Shown piece after piece: positions 33,401 through 43,310 of a stretch of 64,000 nt of DNA. Position numbers and translations under genes: made by a program. Each line of letters opens with the position of its first letter. Within the stretch, counting starts at the first letter, position 1. The notes beneath the pieces are model-generated. The model was not told the origin of the DNA. It did no database searches and worked only from the letters and a program-made list of their open reading frames with translations. This DNA comes from Littorina saxatilis. Its lineage: Eukaryota; Mollusca; Gastropoda; Littorinimorpha; Littorinidae. The DNA lies in NCBI RefSeq assembly GCF_037325665.1, contig NC_090253.1:3727867-3791866 (forward strand), in the 5' to 3' direction.

Positions 33401-34600
33401 GACAGCCTGACAGGCCCAATTAAGGGACCCCGCTATGCTTTGTAGCTGAGTTTTTGTCGCGCGCTTCTTTCCTCGGATCTGGAGGAGTCGCTGCCGCAGT
33501 TGCTGCAACTTGTCACTTCCAAGTGACAGGGTGTTGTTTCGCGTGTCGATGTCGACACCGAGAAACGTGATACGTTGAGTAGGCCCCACCACCTTCTTCC
33601 AGCTAATGTTGAAACCCAGTTCCCTCAATAATCTAATTAAAGACAGTAACATGTCATTGCACTCTTGTCTGGTAGCTGCTACCAGAAGAAAATCATCAAT
33701 ATACGCTAACACACCTGGCATGCCTTTCCGTGCCATGCATCTGCGAATAGCTTGCGACAGGCGATGGAAGTGTGATGGCCCTACGTTGCTGCCAAAAGGC
33801 AGCCGACTGTCAAAGAGATAAGTAGGTTTCTTTTCACCTGTGAAATGCCATTTCAGCCCAGTCATACAATAATCGTCCGGACTGATGCATACTGACTGCA
33901 AGTCTACTTTTGCACACCAATACCCTGTCTTCGCTAGGGCGCACGCGTCAGATACGGTTTGAAATTTAGCTGACTCAGGTATAGAATAGTCGTTCATTGC
34001 CCTACCTGTGGGTTTGCTAGCGTCATGGATCAACCTGATGCTGCCATCATCCTTGGGAATCGCAGCGATAGCGCTTACCACAGTTGGTTTTCTACTAGCT
34101 ACAATGTAATAACCTTTTTCTATCTGATCTAATAGCTCTTTTTCCACAGCTTTATGGTGTTCGTTCGATGACCTATGGTTTGTTTGCTCTACGTCTAGTA
34201 CGCCTGCCCTACTCTCTTCTGTTACACGGAAACCGTTTCTTATGCCATCTAATAAAAAGGTTTTGTCGTGATCGCCTTCTAGCACCTTGTGCCACATTTG
34301 AGATTTAGCATTAATGGAATCACTATTTCCGAGAAATTCGCACTTATTGGAATCTAGCTGAGGGAACGGGCTGTTGAAGGTGGGCCCAACTAAGAAATAG
34401 TTGGCATATGCCCGCTGCGCCGCGCTGGTAAGGACTGCCCACCATGTGTTGCTCTCCCGTTCTTATAGACCCCCGCTGATGCATCACACGTGCAAGCCCC
34501 CCGGCAACATGGACATTGCGGCTGGGCTATTCTCCTTGACTTTCACAAGTCCTCCTCTCCCCTCTCTTTCTAATTACGGGCCTAAGTGTTGATATCCTGC
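30480..34600 (-). mobile_element. fossil DIRS-like (tyrosine-recombinase) retrotransposon
   Basis: Read on the minus strand, the element holds a reverse transcriptase plus RNase H region (about 34297-32789). A tyrosine-recombinase region (from about 32792) overlaps its end and continues past 32088. The recombinase's C-terminal part lies at about 30700-30540, on the other side of an inserted LINE. RT followed by a tyrosine recombinase instead of a DDE integrase is the hallmark of the DIRS/Ngaro group. The element is broken: the LINE insertion is one break and there appears to be at least one more. The outer ends and any gag region upstream of 34300 were not resolved, so the limits are approximate. 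Its age is older than the LINE inside it; RT is otherwise well kept. Confidence 0.8.
30717..31980 (+). mobile_element. 5'-truncated LINE with RNase H, nested in the DIRS-like element
   Basis: An open frame to 31453 encodes an RNase H lacking its first strand. FSAELFALLMA gives the catalytic Glu, VVFCSDSRSSLQAL an Asp, WVPSHVGVRGNELADVAAKEA the last Asp region. A C-terminal zinc-knuckle-like CHCGEPYSFQHIFAPC follows. RNase H after RT is found in I, Nimb, Ingi and related LINE clades. RT and endonuclease are lost by 5' truncation. About 530 bp of 3' UTR follows, with CTTAATGGCTCAAAACCGTA near the end. CCCAG stands on both sides (30712-30716 and 31981-31985), consistent with a short target duplication. 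Confidence 0.8.
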
Positions 34601-35522
34601 TTTACTACCCTCTCTTCCCTACCTGCCAACACTGATCCCTTTAGGCCTACCTCAAGTATCTAACATCCTCCTCCTCCACCCGCGGCTAATCTGTCTCGTT
34701 TAAATAGAGTTTATCTGACGCTGTCCGCTCTATCTAAACTCACACATAAAAATGTTACATTAAGCCTGACTAAAACTTGTGATTCAAAGGTTTACCTTTC
34801 TTCTCGTTTGGGCAATCATGTCAACTGTTATTGAAGATATGTCCAAGCTTTCATCTGGGATAAAAGAGCATCCTTCCTGTAACACGGGAAAACTACTCCC
34901 ACGAGATTTTTACTCCGAAGTAAACATTTCGTACGAAAAAGTTACTCCCTTTACGAAAAAAGCACTCCCCCATTACACGAGAAAATTACTCCCAAAGACA
35001 GGTGAGTTCCGAGTAAACATTTCGTACAAAAATGTCACTCCCCTGACGAATAAATAACGAATAAATTACTTCACCCCAACACGAGCAATTTATACTTCCC
35101 ATGCCAGGTGTACGAAATGTTTACTCCCTTGTCCCCTGTTAGTCTTGGTGGTAGAAGGGGTGGAGGGAGGGTAGCGCGACATTCGTGTGCACGAGATCAC
35201 TTATTGGCATTGATCTCGTGCACACGAATGTCGCGGCTACCCTCTTTCCATCCCTTCCACCACCAAGACTAACAGGGGACAAGGGAGTCCCTTCGCCCGC
35301 ATCCCATTTTTGCGTATGAGATTTTTACTGGAAGTAAAAATAAAGGGGAGTAAAAATTTCGTGGAGGGAGTAATTTTTTCGTGCCTTAGGGAGTTCTTTT
35401 CTCGTACGAAAAGTGTACTCGGAGTAAGAATTTCGTACGAAATGTGTACTCCGGAGTAAATTTTTCGAGAGGTAAAAATGTCGTGTTACACCGGCACTTG
35501 ACCACACATCCAAAACTCGACA
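34601..35522. repeat. 'TTTCGTACGAAA' repeat field around a palindrome
   Basis: From about 34880 to 35490 short blocks such as ACATTTCGTACGAAAA, ACTCCC and GTAAAAATTTCGT recur in both orientations. Together they form an irregular array with a fold-back element (35123-35288) near its centre. Sequence 34601-34879 shows nothing recognisable. Confidence 0.6.
35123..35288. mobile_element. 166-bp fold-back palindrome
   Basis: ACTCCCTTGTCCCCTGTTAG at 35123 is the inverse of CTAACAGGGGACAAGGGAGT ending 35288. Pairing continues through CTTGGTGGT and CATTCGTGTGCACGAGATCA almost to the centre (about 35205). One arm carries small differences in the GGAGGGTAGC block. Confidence 0.85.
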
Positions 35523-35665
35523 GTCTGCCTGCTGCTGCTTCCACCGCAGAGTGGGAATTTGTTGTTTAATCAGTGTACGTTACAGGAACCAATTCCAATC
35601 GGCAAAATTATATCACTAATTCTTTTTCCCTTTAAATACTGAAGTTAAGGCAAAAAAAAACCCAG

Positions 35666-35854
35666 GTCTGTTTACGGTAACATAGGCCAAAAAAATAGGG
35701 TCGGTAGGTCGGGAATTTTTTTATTTTTTTATTTTTTCCAAAAAACCATATTTTTACGTTATTTTGCATTTTTTAAATTTTTTTTTCCCAAATGCCAAAA
35801 AAAGTCTAGGGTCACGCGAAAAAAATAGGGTCGGTCGGGTTACCGTAAACAGAC
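35666..35854. mobile_element. MITE family C, GTCTGTTTACGGTAAC termini
   Basis: GTCTGTTTACGGTAAC at 35666 faces GTTACCGTAAACAGAC ending 35854, a perfect 16-bp TIR. The interior has AATAGGGTCGGTAGGTCGGG and poly-T/A. A second complete copy lies at 38508-38696 and a partial one at about 39807-39886. It may extend slightly into the outer GGCCTAA/TTAGGCC-like bases. Confidence 0.85.
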
Positions 35855-35964
35855 TATTTTTTTTGGGCCTAAAAAACAAAGGATTACTGTACTCACCGAT
35901 ACAAAGACGACACAAGACGATAACGAATTTTCGCTTCTGGAAAAACAAGAAAAACAAAAGACTA

Positions 35965-36600
35965 AGGCGTAAGGCGAAACTACTACATTTAGTCAAGCTG
36001 TCGAACTCACGGGATGAAACTGAACGCACTGTAGTTTTTCACCAAGACAGTACAGCTTCGTCAATCCCCGCGTGAAGGAAATCGCTCACCTCCCACGTGC
36101 AAAACGTAGTGATATTGACACGCCAGATTAGCGCGGTTGCGTATTGTGCTAAGCAGGAAAGCTCGCTTTTCTGTATTCTTGTTAACTTTCTGAGCTTGTT
36201 TTGAATACAACCTATCATATCTATATGTTTTTGGAATCAGGAAATGATAAAGAATAAGATGAAATCATTTTTGGATCGATTTCTTATATTTTAATCCGAT
36301 TAATTAATCTATTTTCGTTAATTGTGATCACATTTTAAGAGTAAACATGACATATGTATATATTTTTAGATTCAGAATGTGATGAAGAATACGATGCAAT
36401 CAATTTTAAATCTGTTTGCGAAAAATCGATTTTAATGACAACTTTAATGAGCAAACTCATTAATTAATTTTTAATCCTTCAAGCTGAAATGCAATACCAA
36501 AATCCGGGCTTCGTCGAAGATTACTTGACCAAAATTTCAACCAATTAGGTTGAAAAATGAGAGCGTGACAGTGCCGCCTCAACTGCCACCGTGTGTGTAT
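35965..36600 (-). mobile_element. partial family A repeat, reverse orientation
   Basis: Starts AAGGCGTAAGGCGAAACTAC with TTTAGTCAAGCTGTCGAACT and ends at the 'GTGCCGCCTCAACT' block. It then passes into a GT microsatellite (36593-36790). The distal 'GAGGGTCGTGG' end is missing. Confidence 0.75.
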
Positions 36601-36881
36601 GTGTGTGTGTGTTTGCATCAGTGACTGATTACGCGCGCGCGTGTGTGTGCATGCTTCCATGTGTGTGGCTGTGTGTGTGTGTCGGTGTGTGCCAGTAGCT
36701 GTGTATGTAGCCGTGAATTTGCTGCTCTGTGTGATTGTGCATAGCTGTGTGTAGCCGTGTGTGTGTGTGTGTCTGAAAGTATGTATCGCTCACTGGTGGA
36801 AATGTGCAAAGCGTGTATTGATCTGCATTTAACACAGTTAGCTCCTTTGTGCATTTTAAACTTCATCTTCAGGCATGATGT

Positions 36882-37561
36882 TGTGACAGGGGAGGCTACC
36901 GCTCCTTTCACAGCAGACTCTGCACCCGAGTTGTTGGCCTTTAAGTCAACACCCGTGGTTTGTGGAAATCTGTTTGTGATGGGGTCTGGTAGTTTCCGAT
37001 TGTCTGTATGTTCATGGAAACCTTCGGGTTTGCATAACAGTTTTTATAGGGCTAAGAAATTAGCCCTAACATTTTCAATCCTGTTTGATTGCACTTCGCC
37101 TCCCGAGGTGATCGTAGTGTTTCGGCACTCGGTCACATCTGGCGCTTGCGAGCAGGGATGGGACTCGGCATGATATGTTCACTCAGGTAATGGCATAATA
37201 TGACCACTGAACATGTTCGTGCTGTTCCCATTCTGCGAACTTGGGATGGACAGTGGTCCCCCGGTTCGGAACTTCGGGACGAAGTTCATTTCAAACGGGG
37301 GCGATTGTGACAGGGGAGGCTACCGCTCCTTTCACAGCAGACTCTGCACCCGAGTTGTTGGCCTTTAAGTCAACACCCGTGGTTTGTGGAAATCTGTTTG
37401 TGATGGGGTCTGGTAATTTCCGATTGTCTGTATGTTCATGGAAACCTTCGGGTTTGCATAACAGTTTTTATAGGGCTAAGAAATTAGCCCTAATATTTTC
37501 AAACCTGTTTGATTGCACTTCGCCTCCCGAGGTGATCGTAGTGTTTCGGCACTCGGTCACA
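36882..37561. mobile_element. miniature LTR retroelement (TRIM-like), young fossil
   Basis: Two 256-bp direct repeats at 36882-37137 and 37306-37561 begin TGTGACAGGG and end CGGTCACA, so they have TG...CA ends. They differ at about three positions, which implies a recent insertion. ATGT stands just outside both ends as a 4-bp target duplication. The 168-bp interior begins after two bases with TGGCGCTTGCGAGCAGGG, resembling a primer-binding site, and ends with AAACGGGGGCGA, a plausible polypurine tract. It has no coding region. It therefore depended on another element; the family of the helper is unknown (Gypsy-type plausible). Confidence 0.9.
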
Positions 37562-37713
37562 ATGTGAAACCTTTACTTCAGTGGAACAGTATTATGTTTC
37601 TTGATTATTATCGGAATCGCCTCGTGAATGAATAAAATGTTTACTCTACTTTCCGCATGTTGCTACTGTGATAACGCATGAGGCACCGATCATAAGACTG
37701 CAGGTCAGTGTTG

Positions 37714-37750
<37 letters not shown>

Positions 37751-38014
37751 TGGGTGCCCTCGTGAGGGATTGTGTTTGTGACTAGCTGTGTTTGGGGGTG
37801 GGGGTGTTGCAAGAGGAAATAAGAGAGCAAGTCATAGAGTGATTATGCTATTCGTTTTACATGTATATTTAATAGAGTGATCATGCTGATTAGTTTTGGT
37901 GTATGTATTTTAAATGGTATCATTGGTTCGTTCTATAGATGAGTGTGTTTGGGTATGCTCGGTTGGAGTGAATATTGTCTTCTTTCACCGGATCACGCTT
38001 TGGAATACACAAGC
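37562..38014. other. gene-free stretch with GT microsatellite
   Basis: (GT)n at about 37718-37746 and a short AT-rich duplication around GTGATTATGCT / GTGATCATGCT. Nothing coding. Confidence 0.4.
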
Positions 38015-38177
38015 AGTCTGGATGATGAGGGTCATGTACGACCCATACTTTCTAAAGGATTCAACTAAAAAAGTATGGGTCGTATACGACCCACGCCATC
38101 CAAATAGGGATACACTTTCTCCCGCCTCTTTGCAGCAGATTCCTTGTGGGTCGTCCCTGAATACCATCATCCAGACT
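38015..38177. mobile_element. short fold-back element with AGTCTGGATGATG ends
   Basis: AGTCTGGATGATG at 38015 faces CATCATCCAGACT ending 38177. Inside, TACGACCCATACTTTCT pairs with AAAGTATGGGTCGTA around a small loop. Confidence 0.65.
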
Positions 38178-38240
38178 TTGCAGTTCAAATTACGTCATTG
38201 TATAGTTGTTTGTTAACAAAGATTATCCTTCAAAAAGTGT

Positions 38241-38479
38241 GACAAACAAAGGGAAGCAAGCACTCTAAATGCATCATATGAATAGAGTGACTGTCATGCG
38301 GAACCAAGCTACTGGCACCCGAGCGAATAACAAGCATTAAAATGAACAAGCGACTTACATGCTTATTCTCTCAGGTGCCAGGAGACGGGTTCCGCATAAC
38401 TCTCACTTAATTCTCTATATATATATATATATTACACATGTCGTATGCATTAAGACCGATTACTTCCCTTTGTTTATCA
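38241..38479. mobile_element. complete AAACAAAGGG MITE
   Basis: GACAAACAAAGGGAAGCAAG at 38241 faces TTACTTCCCTTTGTTTATC ending 38479. It is the same family as 43-225. A (TA)n tract lies at about 38416-38433. Confidence 0.7.
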
Positions 38480-38507
38480 GATCTTGAAATAAGGTACAAA
38501 AAAAAAT

Positions 38508-38696
38508 GTCTGTTTACGGTAACATAGGCCAAAAAAATAGGGTCGGTAGGTCGGGATTTTTTTTTCTTTTCCAAAAAACCATATTTTTACGTTATTTTGC
38601 AAAAAAACCCAATTATTTTTTTCTCCCCCCAAATGCCAAAAAAAAGTGCAGGGTCGCGCGAAAAAAATAGGGTCGGTCGGGTTACCGTAAACAGAC
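38508..38696. mobile_element. MITE family C, second copy
   Basis: The same GTCTGTTTACGGTAAC inverted ends and AATAGGGTCGG interior as 35666-35854. Confidence 0.85.
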
Positions 38697-39642
38697 TTTT
38701 TTTTTTTTGGCCTAAGAGCTCTGCCTCATTCAAAAAGTGGTCATGGAAGGTTCTATATGGTGTTTGATGATTAATACATGAAGTATTAATCAAATACTCC
38801 CAATAGTTTCAGAGATACAGACATTTTTGTGAGGCTCTGGGTCATCCAGGAAGCACGGCAAATTCCCAACCTTTGGCAATAACATACTCCGTATCTTGTA
38901 TTCTGCGTCACTTCCAGAGGACTATTTTGAGATCTATCCCTCATGTACTGATGCTTGACTTGAACAATTGTTGAATATATTTCTGTCATGAAACAACTCC
39001 CCCGAAGCAGTCACTGTTGTCGTTTGGAGTTGTTATTGGTGAGCATACCCTCCATTACAACACTCTCAGGTCAATTTGATACAGAGAAAGCGTATTTGTG
39101 ACCCTCCACCACGGAATGAGTCACATGTCACCTTTGCATGATTTTCATATTTTTACATTTTCCTAAAGAGTTTTTTATGCTCTATCCAGTGGTGAAACCC
39201 ATTTTAGAAAAGAGCGAACACTGTTTGAGTTATAAGCCTGTGACTAAGGTGACCCTCACACTGTTACCAGACACTCCCCGGACTTATATTAAGCCTAGCG
39301 CAGAACCGCGCGAGGTGACATGCGACTCATTTCATGGTGGAGGGTCACATTTAGGACTTCAAAATAAAATGGCTGCATTTCAGATACCAAAAGAGCAACA
39401 AGATGATCCCTGGATTTAAAACCAAGGTCAACAGGTCAATCATTTTTTTCTTTCAATCATGCAAATGACAAACCCAGTTTTTGTGATGTTTTTTTTTTAC
39501 TTCAATAATTGCAGTGGCACTCTTGCAGAAATGAGGATACATGCGACAAAAGCAATCCGCAGTTTCAACTTTCAGTAGTGCATTGAGCAGGACCAGGTTA
39601 CTGTAATACATTTCATTAACACAACTGTTTGTACACACAATG
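38697..39642. other. gene-free stretch
   Basis: It holds one SINE-tail-like fragment (AAATTCCCAACCTTTGGCAA at about 38860). A 93-aa open frame at 39138-39419 has no splice signals or recognisable motif. No gene supported. Confidence 0.4.
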
Positions 39643-39654
39643 TACTAACCATCC

Positions 39655-40116
39655 TTCTTCTTCGTTCATGGGCTGAAACTCCCACGTTCACTCATGACTT
39701 TGCACAAGTGGGTTTTTACGTGTATGATCGTTTTCACCCCGCCATTCAGGCAGCCATACGCCGCTTTCGAGGAAAGCATGCTTGGTATTTTCTTGTTTCT
39801 ATAATGCCAAAAAAAAGTCTAGGGTCGCGCGAAAAAACTAGGGTCGGTCGGGTTACCGTAAACAGACCTATTTTTTTTTTGGCCTAACCTACCGAACTCT
39901 GACATGGGTTACAGGATCTTTTCTGTGCGCACTTGGTCTTGTGCTTGTGTGTACACATGAAGGGGATAAGGCACAAGCAGGTCTGCACAGAAGTTGACCT
40001 GGGAGATTGGAAAAAATCTCCACCCTTATCCCACCAGGCTGCCACAGCCGGGATTTGAACTGACAACCTTCCGATTAGGAGGCCGATGTGTTATCCACTA
40101 GGTCACTGCGCCCGTC
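39655..40116 (-). mobile_element. tRNA-headed SINE with 12-bp target duplication, split by a MITE
   Basis: TACTAACCATCC flanks both sides (39643-39654 and 40117-40128). On the minus strand the 5' head (40116 downward) reads GGGCGCAGTGACCTAGTGGA and has a B-box-like GTTCAAATCCCGGCTGTGG, typical of a Pol III tRNA-derived promoter. The body has TCTCCCAGGTCAACTTCTGT and CACAAGACCAAGTGCGCACA, and the 3' part ends near GAAGAAGAAGG. A partial family C MITE (about 39807-39886) interrupts the body. The sequence resembles a SINE I remember as common in gastropods. Confidence 0.85.
39807..39886. mobile_element. partial family C MITE inside the SINE
   Basis: Carries AGTCTAGGGTCGCGCG and GTTACCGTAAACAGAC ... 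TTTTTGGCCTAA, the right half of the family seen at 35666-35854. The SINE sequence resumes at ACCTACCGAACTCTGACA. Confidence 0.75.
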
Positions 40117-40699
40117 TACTAACCATCCAGTCCCCTACGTCTGCATGAAAAGTGGAAAAACTGATATACTGCACAATCCCTAAAAGTACAACACACGTTT
40201 AAGACTAAGAGATACATGTCAAGAGTATGGGATGATCTTGTTCTCCTGTATTCTTCCCTTTCAGCTATATTTTTGAAGATTGATAAATTTATACATTAAA
40301 TTTACCTCCTCCAACTATCGCGAGATACAAAAAAACTTGTTGACAAACAAGATTCGCGAAAAAAAGAGAAAAGCGCAGAGTCTTGAGTAGAGAGCTAATA
40401 AAGTACCGGTAATCGCTAATCGAGCGAAATGAAAATCCGCGGCGACTTCCATTAGGTGAATGCTATTCAAGTTTAGGTAACGTTTTAGCCGCATCTTTTT
40501 AGAAGCCGCAATGCGATTTTTTTTTTTTAAAAGTCGCGGCTTGTAGTCCGTCAAATACGGTACCTGTAAAACATCACTAATCACAGTGATTACAGAAAGA
40601 TGCTGTCACCATTAGAATTCACTATCAAATACTGTTGAAATTGTTGAACCGTATTTGAAAAGTCTCAACACAAGCACGTATGCACCCGCACTCATGTGC

Positions 40700-40972
40700 A
40701 CACACATACACAAATTCCCAACCTTGGGCAATTAAAGATTCTGTATTCTGTAAACATGCACACACATACATAAATTCCCAACCTTGGGCAATTAAAGATT
40801 CTGTATTCTGTATTCTGTAAACATGCACACACATACACAAATTCCCAACCTTGGGCAATTAAAGATTCTGTATTCTGTATTCTGTAAACAAGCACACACA
40901 CACACACACACACAAATTCCCAACCTTGGGCAATTAAAGATTCTGTATTCTGTATTCTGTAAACATGCACAC
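40700..40972. repeat. tandem repeats of a 'TTCCCAACCTTGGGCAATTA' SINE-tail unit
   Basis: Four copies of a 62-68 bp unit (AAATTCCCAACCTTGGGCAA, TTAAAGATTCTGTATTCTGT, ATGCACACACATACAC) start near 40709, 40771, 40838 and 40915. AATTCCCAACC-type fragments also occur at about 13253 and 38862, and 'CTGTATTCTGTATTCTG' at about 62680. The other parts of 40129-41262 show no gene. Confidence 0.85.
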
Positions 40973-41262
40973 ACACAGACGCACGGAAGCACATATATCT
41001 TATACAAACACTTTTTTTCTTCAGAGGAACTACCATGGATGCTCACCATTGCCTGTTCTGTTGTCATTTCATTATTAATCCTTATCATTATAAGTCCTTT
41101 TACCTAAACTACAAATACTGCTACCAACAGACACAGAAGGGAACAGTAGCAGAAAACAAGGGTACAAGTGCACCAATTCCTGTCAAATAACTACACGTAA
41201 ACTGTAATGACATTTTGCAGCTGAAATTCAAAACTAACAAGAGCCTGCAATGGGGAAATGCA

Positions 41263-42831
41263 CTCAAAGGAAAAAGTTAGGGACCGCCCTTGAAAAACCC
41301 AGCTGACTTCATCTGTGCCAAACTCCTTGTTCCTAAGTTTGTAAAACCAAATGGCTGTCAGGCCGTACACACCAGTGGGTGAGCAATGCTGTGTTAGCAG
41401 GAAACTTGCTTGGGATCCACAGAGGCCTGGCTAGGGCACGAGACAGAAACTGCCAAACTGCAAAAAGTGGACCATTTTTACACTGGCACGTGGGCAAGCC
41501 TGGGCGGGAAAGATGAAAAATTGGTTATGCACGAGCAGGGGGGATGTGTTGAGAGTGAACTGTTGTCACCAGTTAGGCTTTATAGCCCCGCGATTTTCCG
41601 CTAGCCACCATCTTCTCACTATGCCTCCCAGACGAAAGGTGACCACCTTCAACAAAGCCCGGGCCATCGCATGGCTGCAAGACGGCGTAAGCAAGCGAGA
41701 AGTGGGCAGACGACTTGGAGTGTCCCATTCTGTCGTGGTCAGGCTGCATCAGAAGTTCCAGGCCACCAACAGCATTCTGGAGAGGCCCAGGTCAGGACGG
41801 CCTAAGAAGACAACACAGCGTGAAGATCGCTTCATCAGAAGACAAGCTCTGCAGCAGCGAGGCACCACTGCAAACATCATCAGGGGCCAGCTGAGGGTGG
41901 CAACAAACACCAACGTCAGCACGAAAACCATCCGCAAACGCCTGCACGAAGTTGTCCTGCAATCACGTCGTCCAGCTGTACGGCCACGACTGACAGCAGC
42001 TCATCGCCAGGTTCGTTTGGCGTTCTGTCACAACCATGCCAGGTGGACACGCCAGCAATGGGCCGATGTGCTGTTCAGCGATGAGTCCCGCTTTAATCTG
42101 CACCATCATGATGGTCGGGCTCGTGTGTGGAGGCGTCAGGGTGAGTGGTACAACAACGGTCTGGTGCAGGAGAGGGTGGCCTTCGGCGGGGGCTCCACCA
42201 TGGTGTGGGCCCTCTCTACCACATTGTTGGCAACCTGACGGGCCAGTGCTACAGAGATGAGATTGTCGCCCCTTTGGTTCTACCTGCTCTACACCAGATT
42301 GGTGTGCAGGCTGTATTCCAGGACGATAACGCGACACCTCACAGAGCGAGGCTGGTCAACAACTTCATCCAGCAGGCTGGTGTCACCAGGATGAACTGGC
42401 CGGCCTGCAGCCCTGATTTCAACCCCATCGAGCACCTGTGGGATGAGCTGGACAGGCGAGTGAGGAACAACCACCCACCCCCAAGGAACCTGCAGCAACT
42501 GCTTCAGTTCCTGCAAATCGAATCGCAGGCCATTCCTCAGTCCTTCTGCAGGAAGCTGGTAAACTCGATGCGGAACAGGACTACAGAAGGCAACGCAAAA
42601 CGCGGCGGACACACCCATTACGGAACTGTTCGGAACTTGCAAATTTTGTTTTCGACCCCCATGTTGTTTCAGAGCTTGTTCACACGTAATGCGTGAATGA
42701 AATGTCACCATATTTTGGAAAAGGATCGCAGAGATAATGAATTAAACATGTTACAAATTTGATTCAATTTTGTTTGGTGGTTTGGAAGCTGTGTTTGTTT
42801 ACGTAAGTGGTCCCTAACTTGTTCCTATGAG
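41263..42831 (+). mobile_element. Tc1-like DNA transposon, near complete
   Basis: Inverted ends of about 23 bp: CTCAAAGGAAAAAGTTAGGG at 41263 and the inverse of CTCATAGGAACAAGTTAGGG ending 42831. The right flank is TA; the left is CA, so the TA target duplication is decayed on one side. It encloses one transposase gene. Confidence 0.85.
41621..42696 (+). pseudogene. Tc1 transposase (DD34E), one frameshift
   Basis: Translation starts at MPPRRKVTTFNKARAIAW (41621). The N-terminal paired-type helix-turn-helix has GVSKREVGRRLGVSHSVVVR, and the linker has the GRPKKTTQREDR (GRPR-like) motif. The first catalytic Asp is in VLFSDESRF, the second in VFQDDNATPHRARLV, and the Glu in DFNPIEHLWDEL. The second Asp to Glu spacing is 34, giving DD34E. 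After GGGSTMVWA (about 42207) the frame shifts, and the rest continues in another frame from about 42210 (GPLYHIVGNLTGQCYRDEI) to the stop at 42696. All three catalytic residues remain. It is therefore a recently inactivated copy, or a 1-base sequencing error. Confidence 0.9.
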
Positions 42832-43225
42832 TATATATATATATGCTCTCAGCTAGATTGCAGAAGTAAAGTTCTACTTACATTACAAAGTAACAATTTA
42901 TAAACAATTGCCACAAGGCCTGACAACCATATGTGTGTTTCTTCCTCGTTAGAATGATCCCCCCTTCCCTATAGTAATTCTTCAGACCCTGGTACCCAAA
43001 CATCCCCAAATCCATACTCTCTCTCCGCTCACCTCTCTCTCCTTGTTCTACCATTTTCACAATCAACCGTCAGTGCAAAAAGAACTAATTCTCCTTTTTT
43101 TAACATCCAGACAAACTCTCTTCAGCACTTCAGATCCGCGCACCATGGATTACCAGAATGCGTCATATCTGGCAGTTCAGCAAAACGTTTCACAGGAGTA
43201 CACCCACCCCTGCAGCACCTACACG

Positions 43226-43305
43226 TCAGATGAACAAGTCAAAATCCACCCTGCTGGAAGAGTAAAACTGCCTGAGTGTGAAAGAACTCGCACTTGCAGC
43301 ACCCA
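43226..43305 (-). pseudogene. degenerate duplicate of the CD2BP2 last-exon end
   Basis: Just beyond the CD2BP2 stop, TCAGATGAACAAGTCAAAAT ... CCACCCTGCTGGAAGAGTAA repeats the terminal coding stretch at 43311-43385 (TCAGATGTACAGGTCAAAAT ... CCACCCTGTTTGAAGAGTAA), including the flanking AAAGAACTC block. The copy is diverged and would be in the 3' UTR. Confidence 0.8.
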
Positions 43306-43310
43306 ACACA

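Noticed and set aside
40056-40116. A tRNA gene on the minus strand
   Set aside because: The B-box-like element belongs to a SINE head with target duplications and a long body; no clean cloverleaf or anticodon arm could be drawn.
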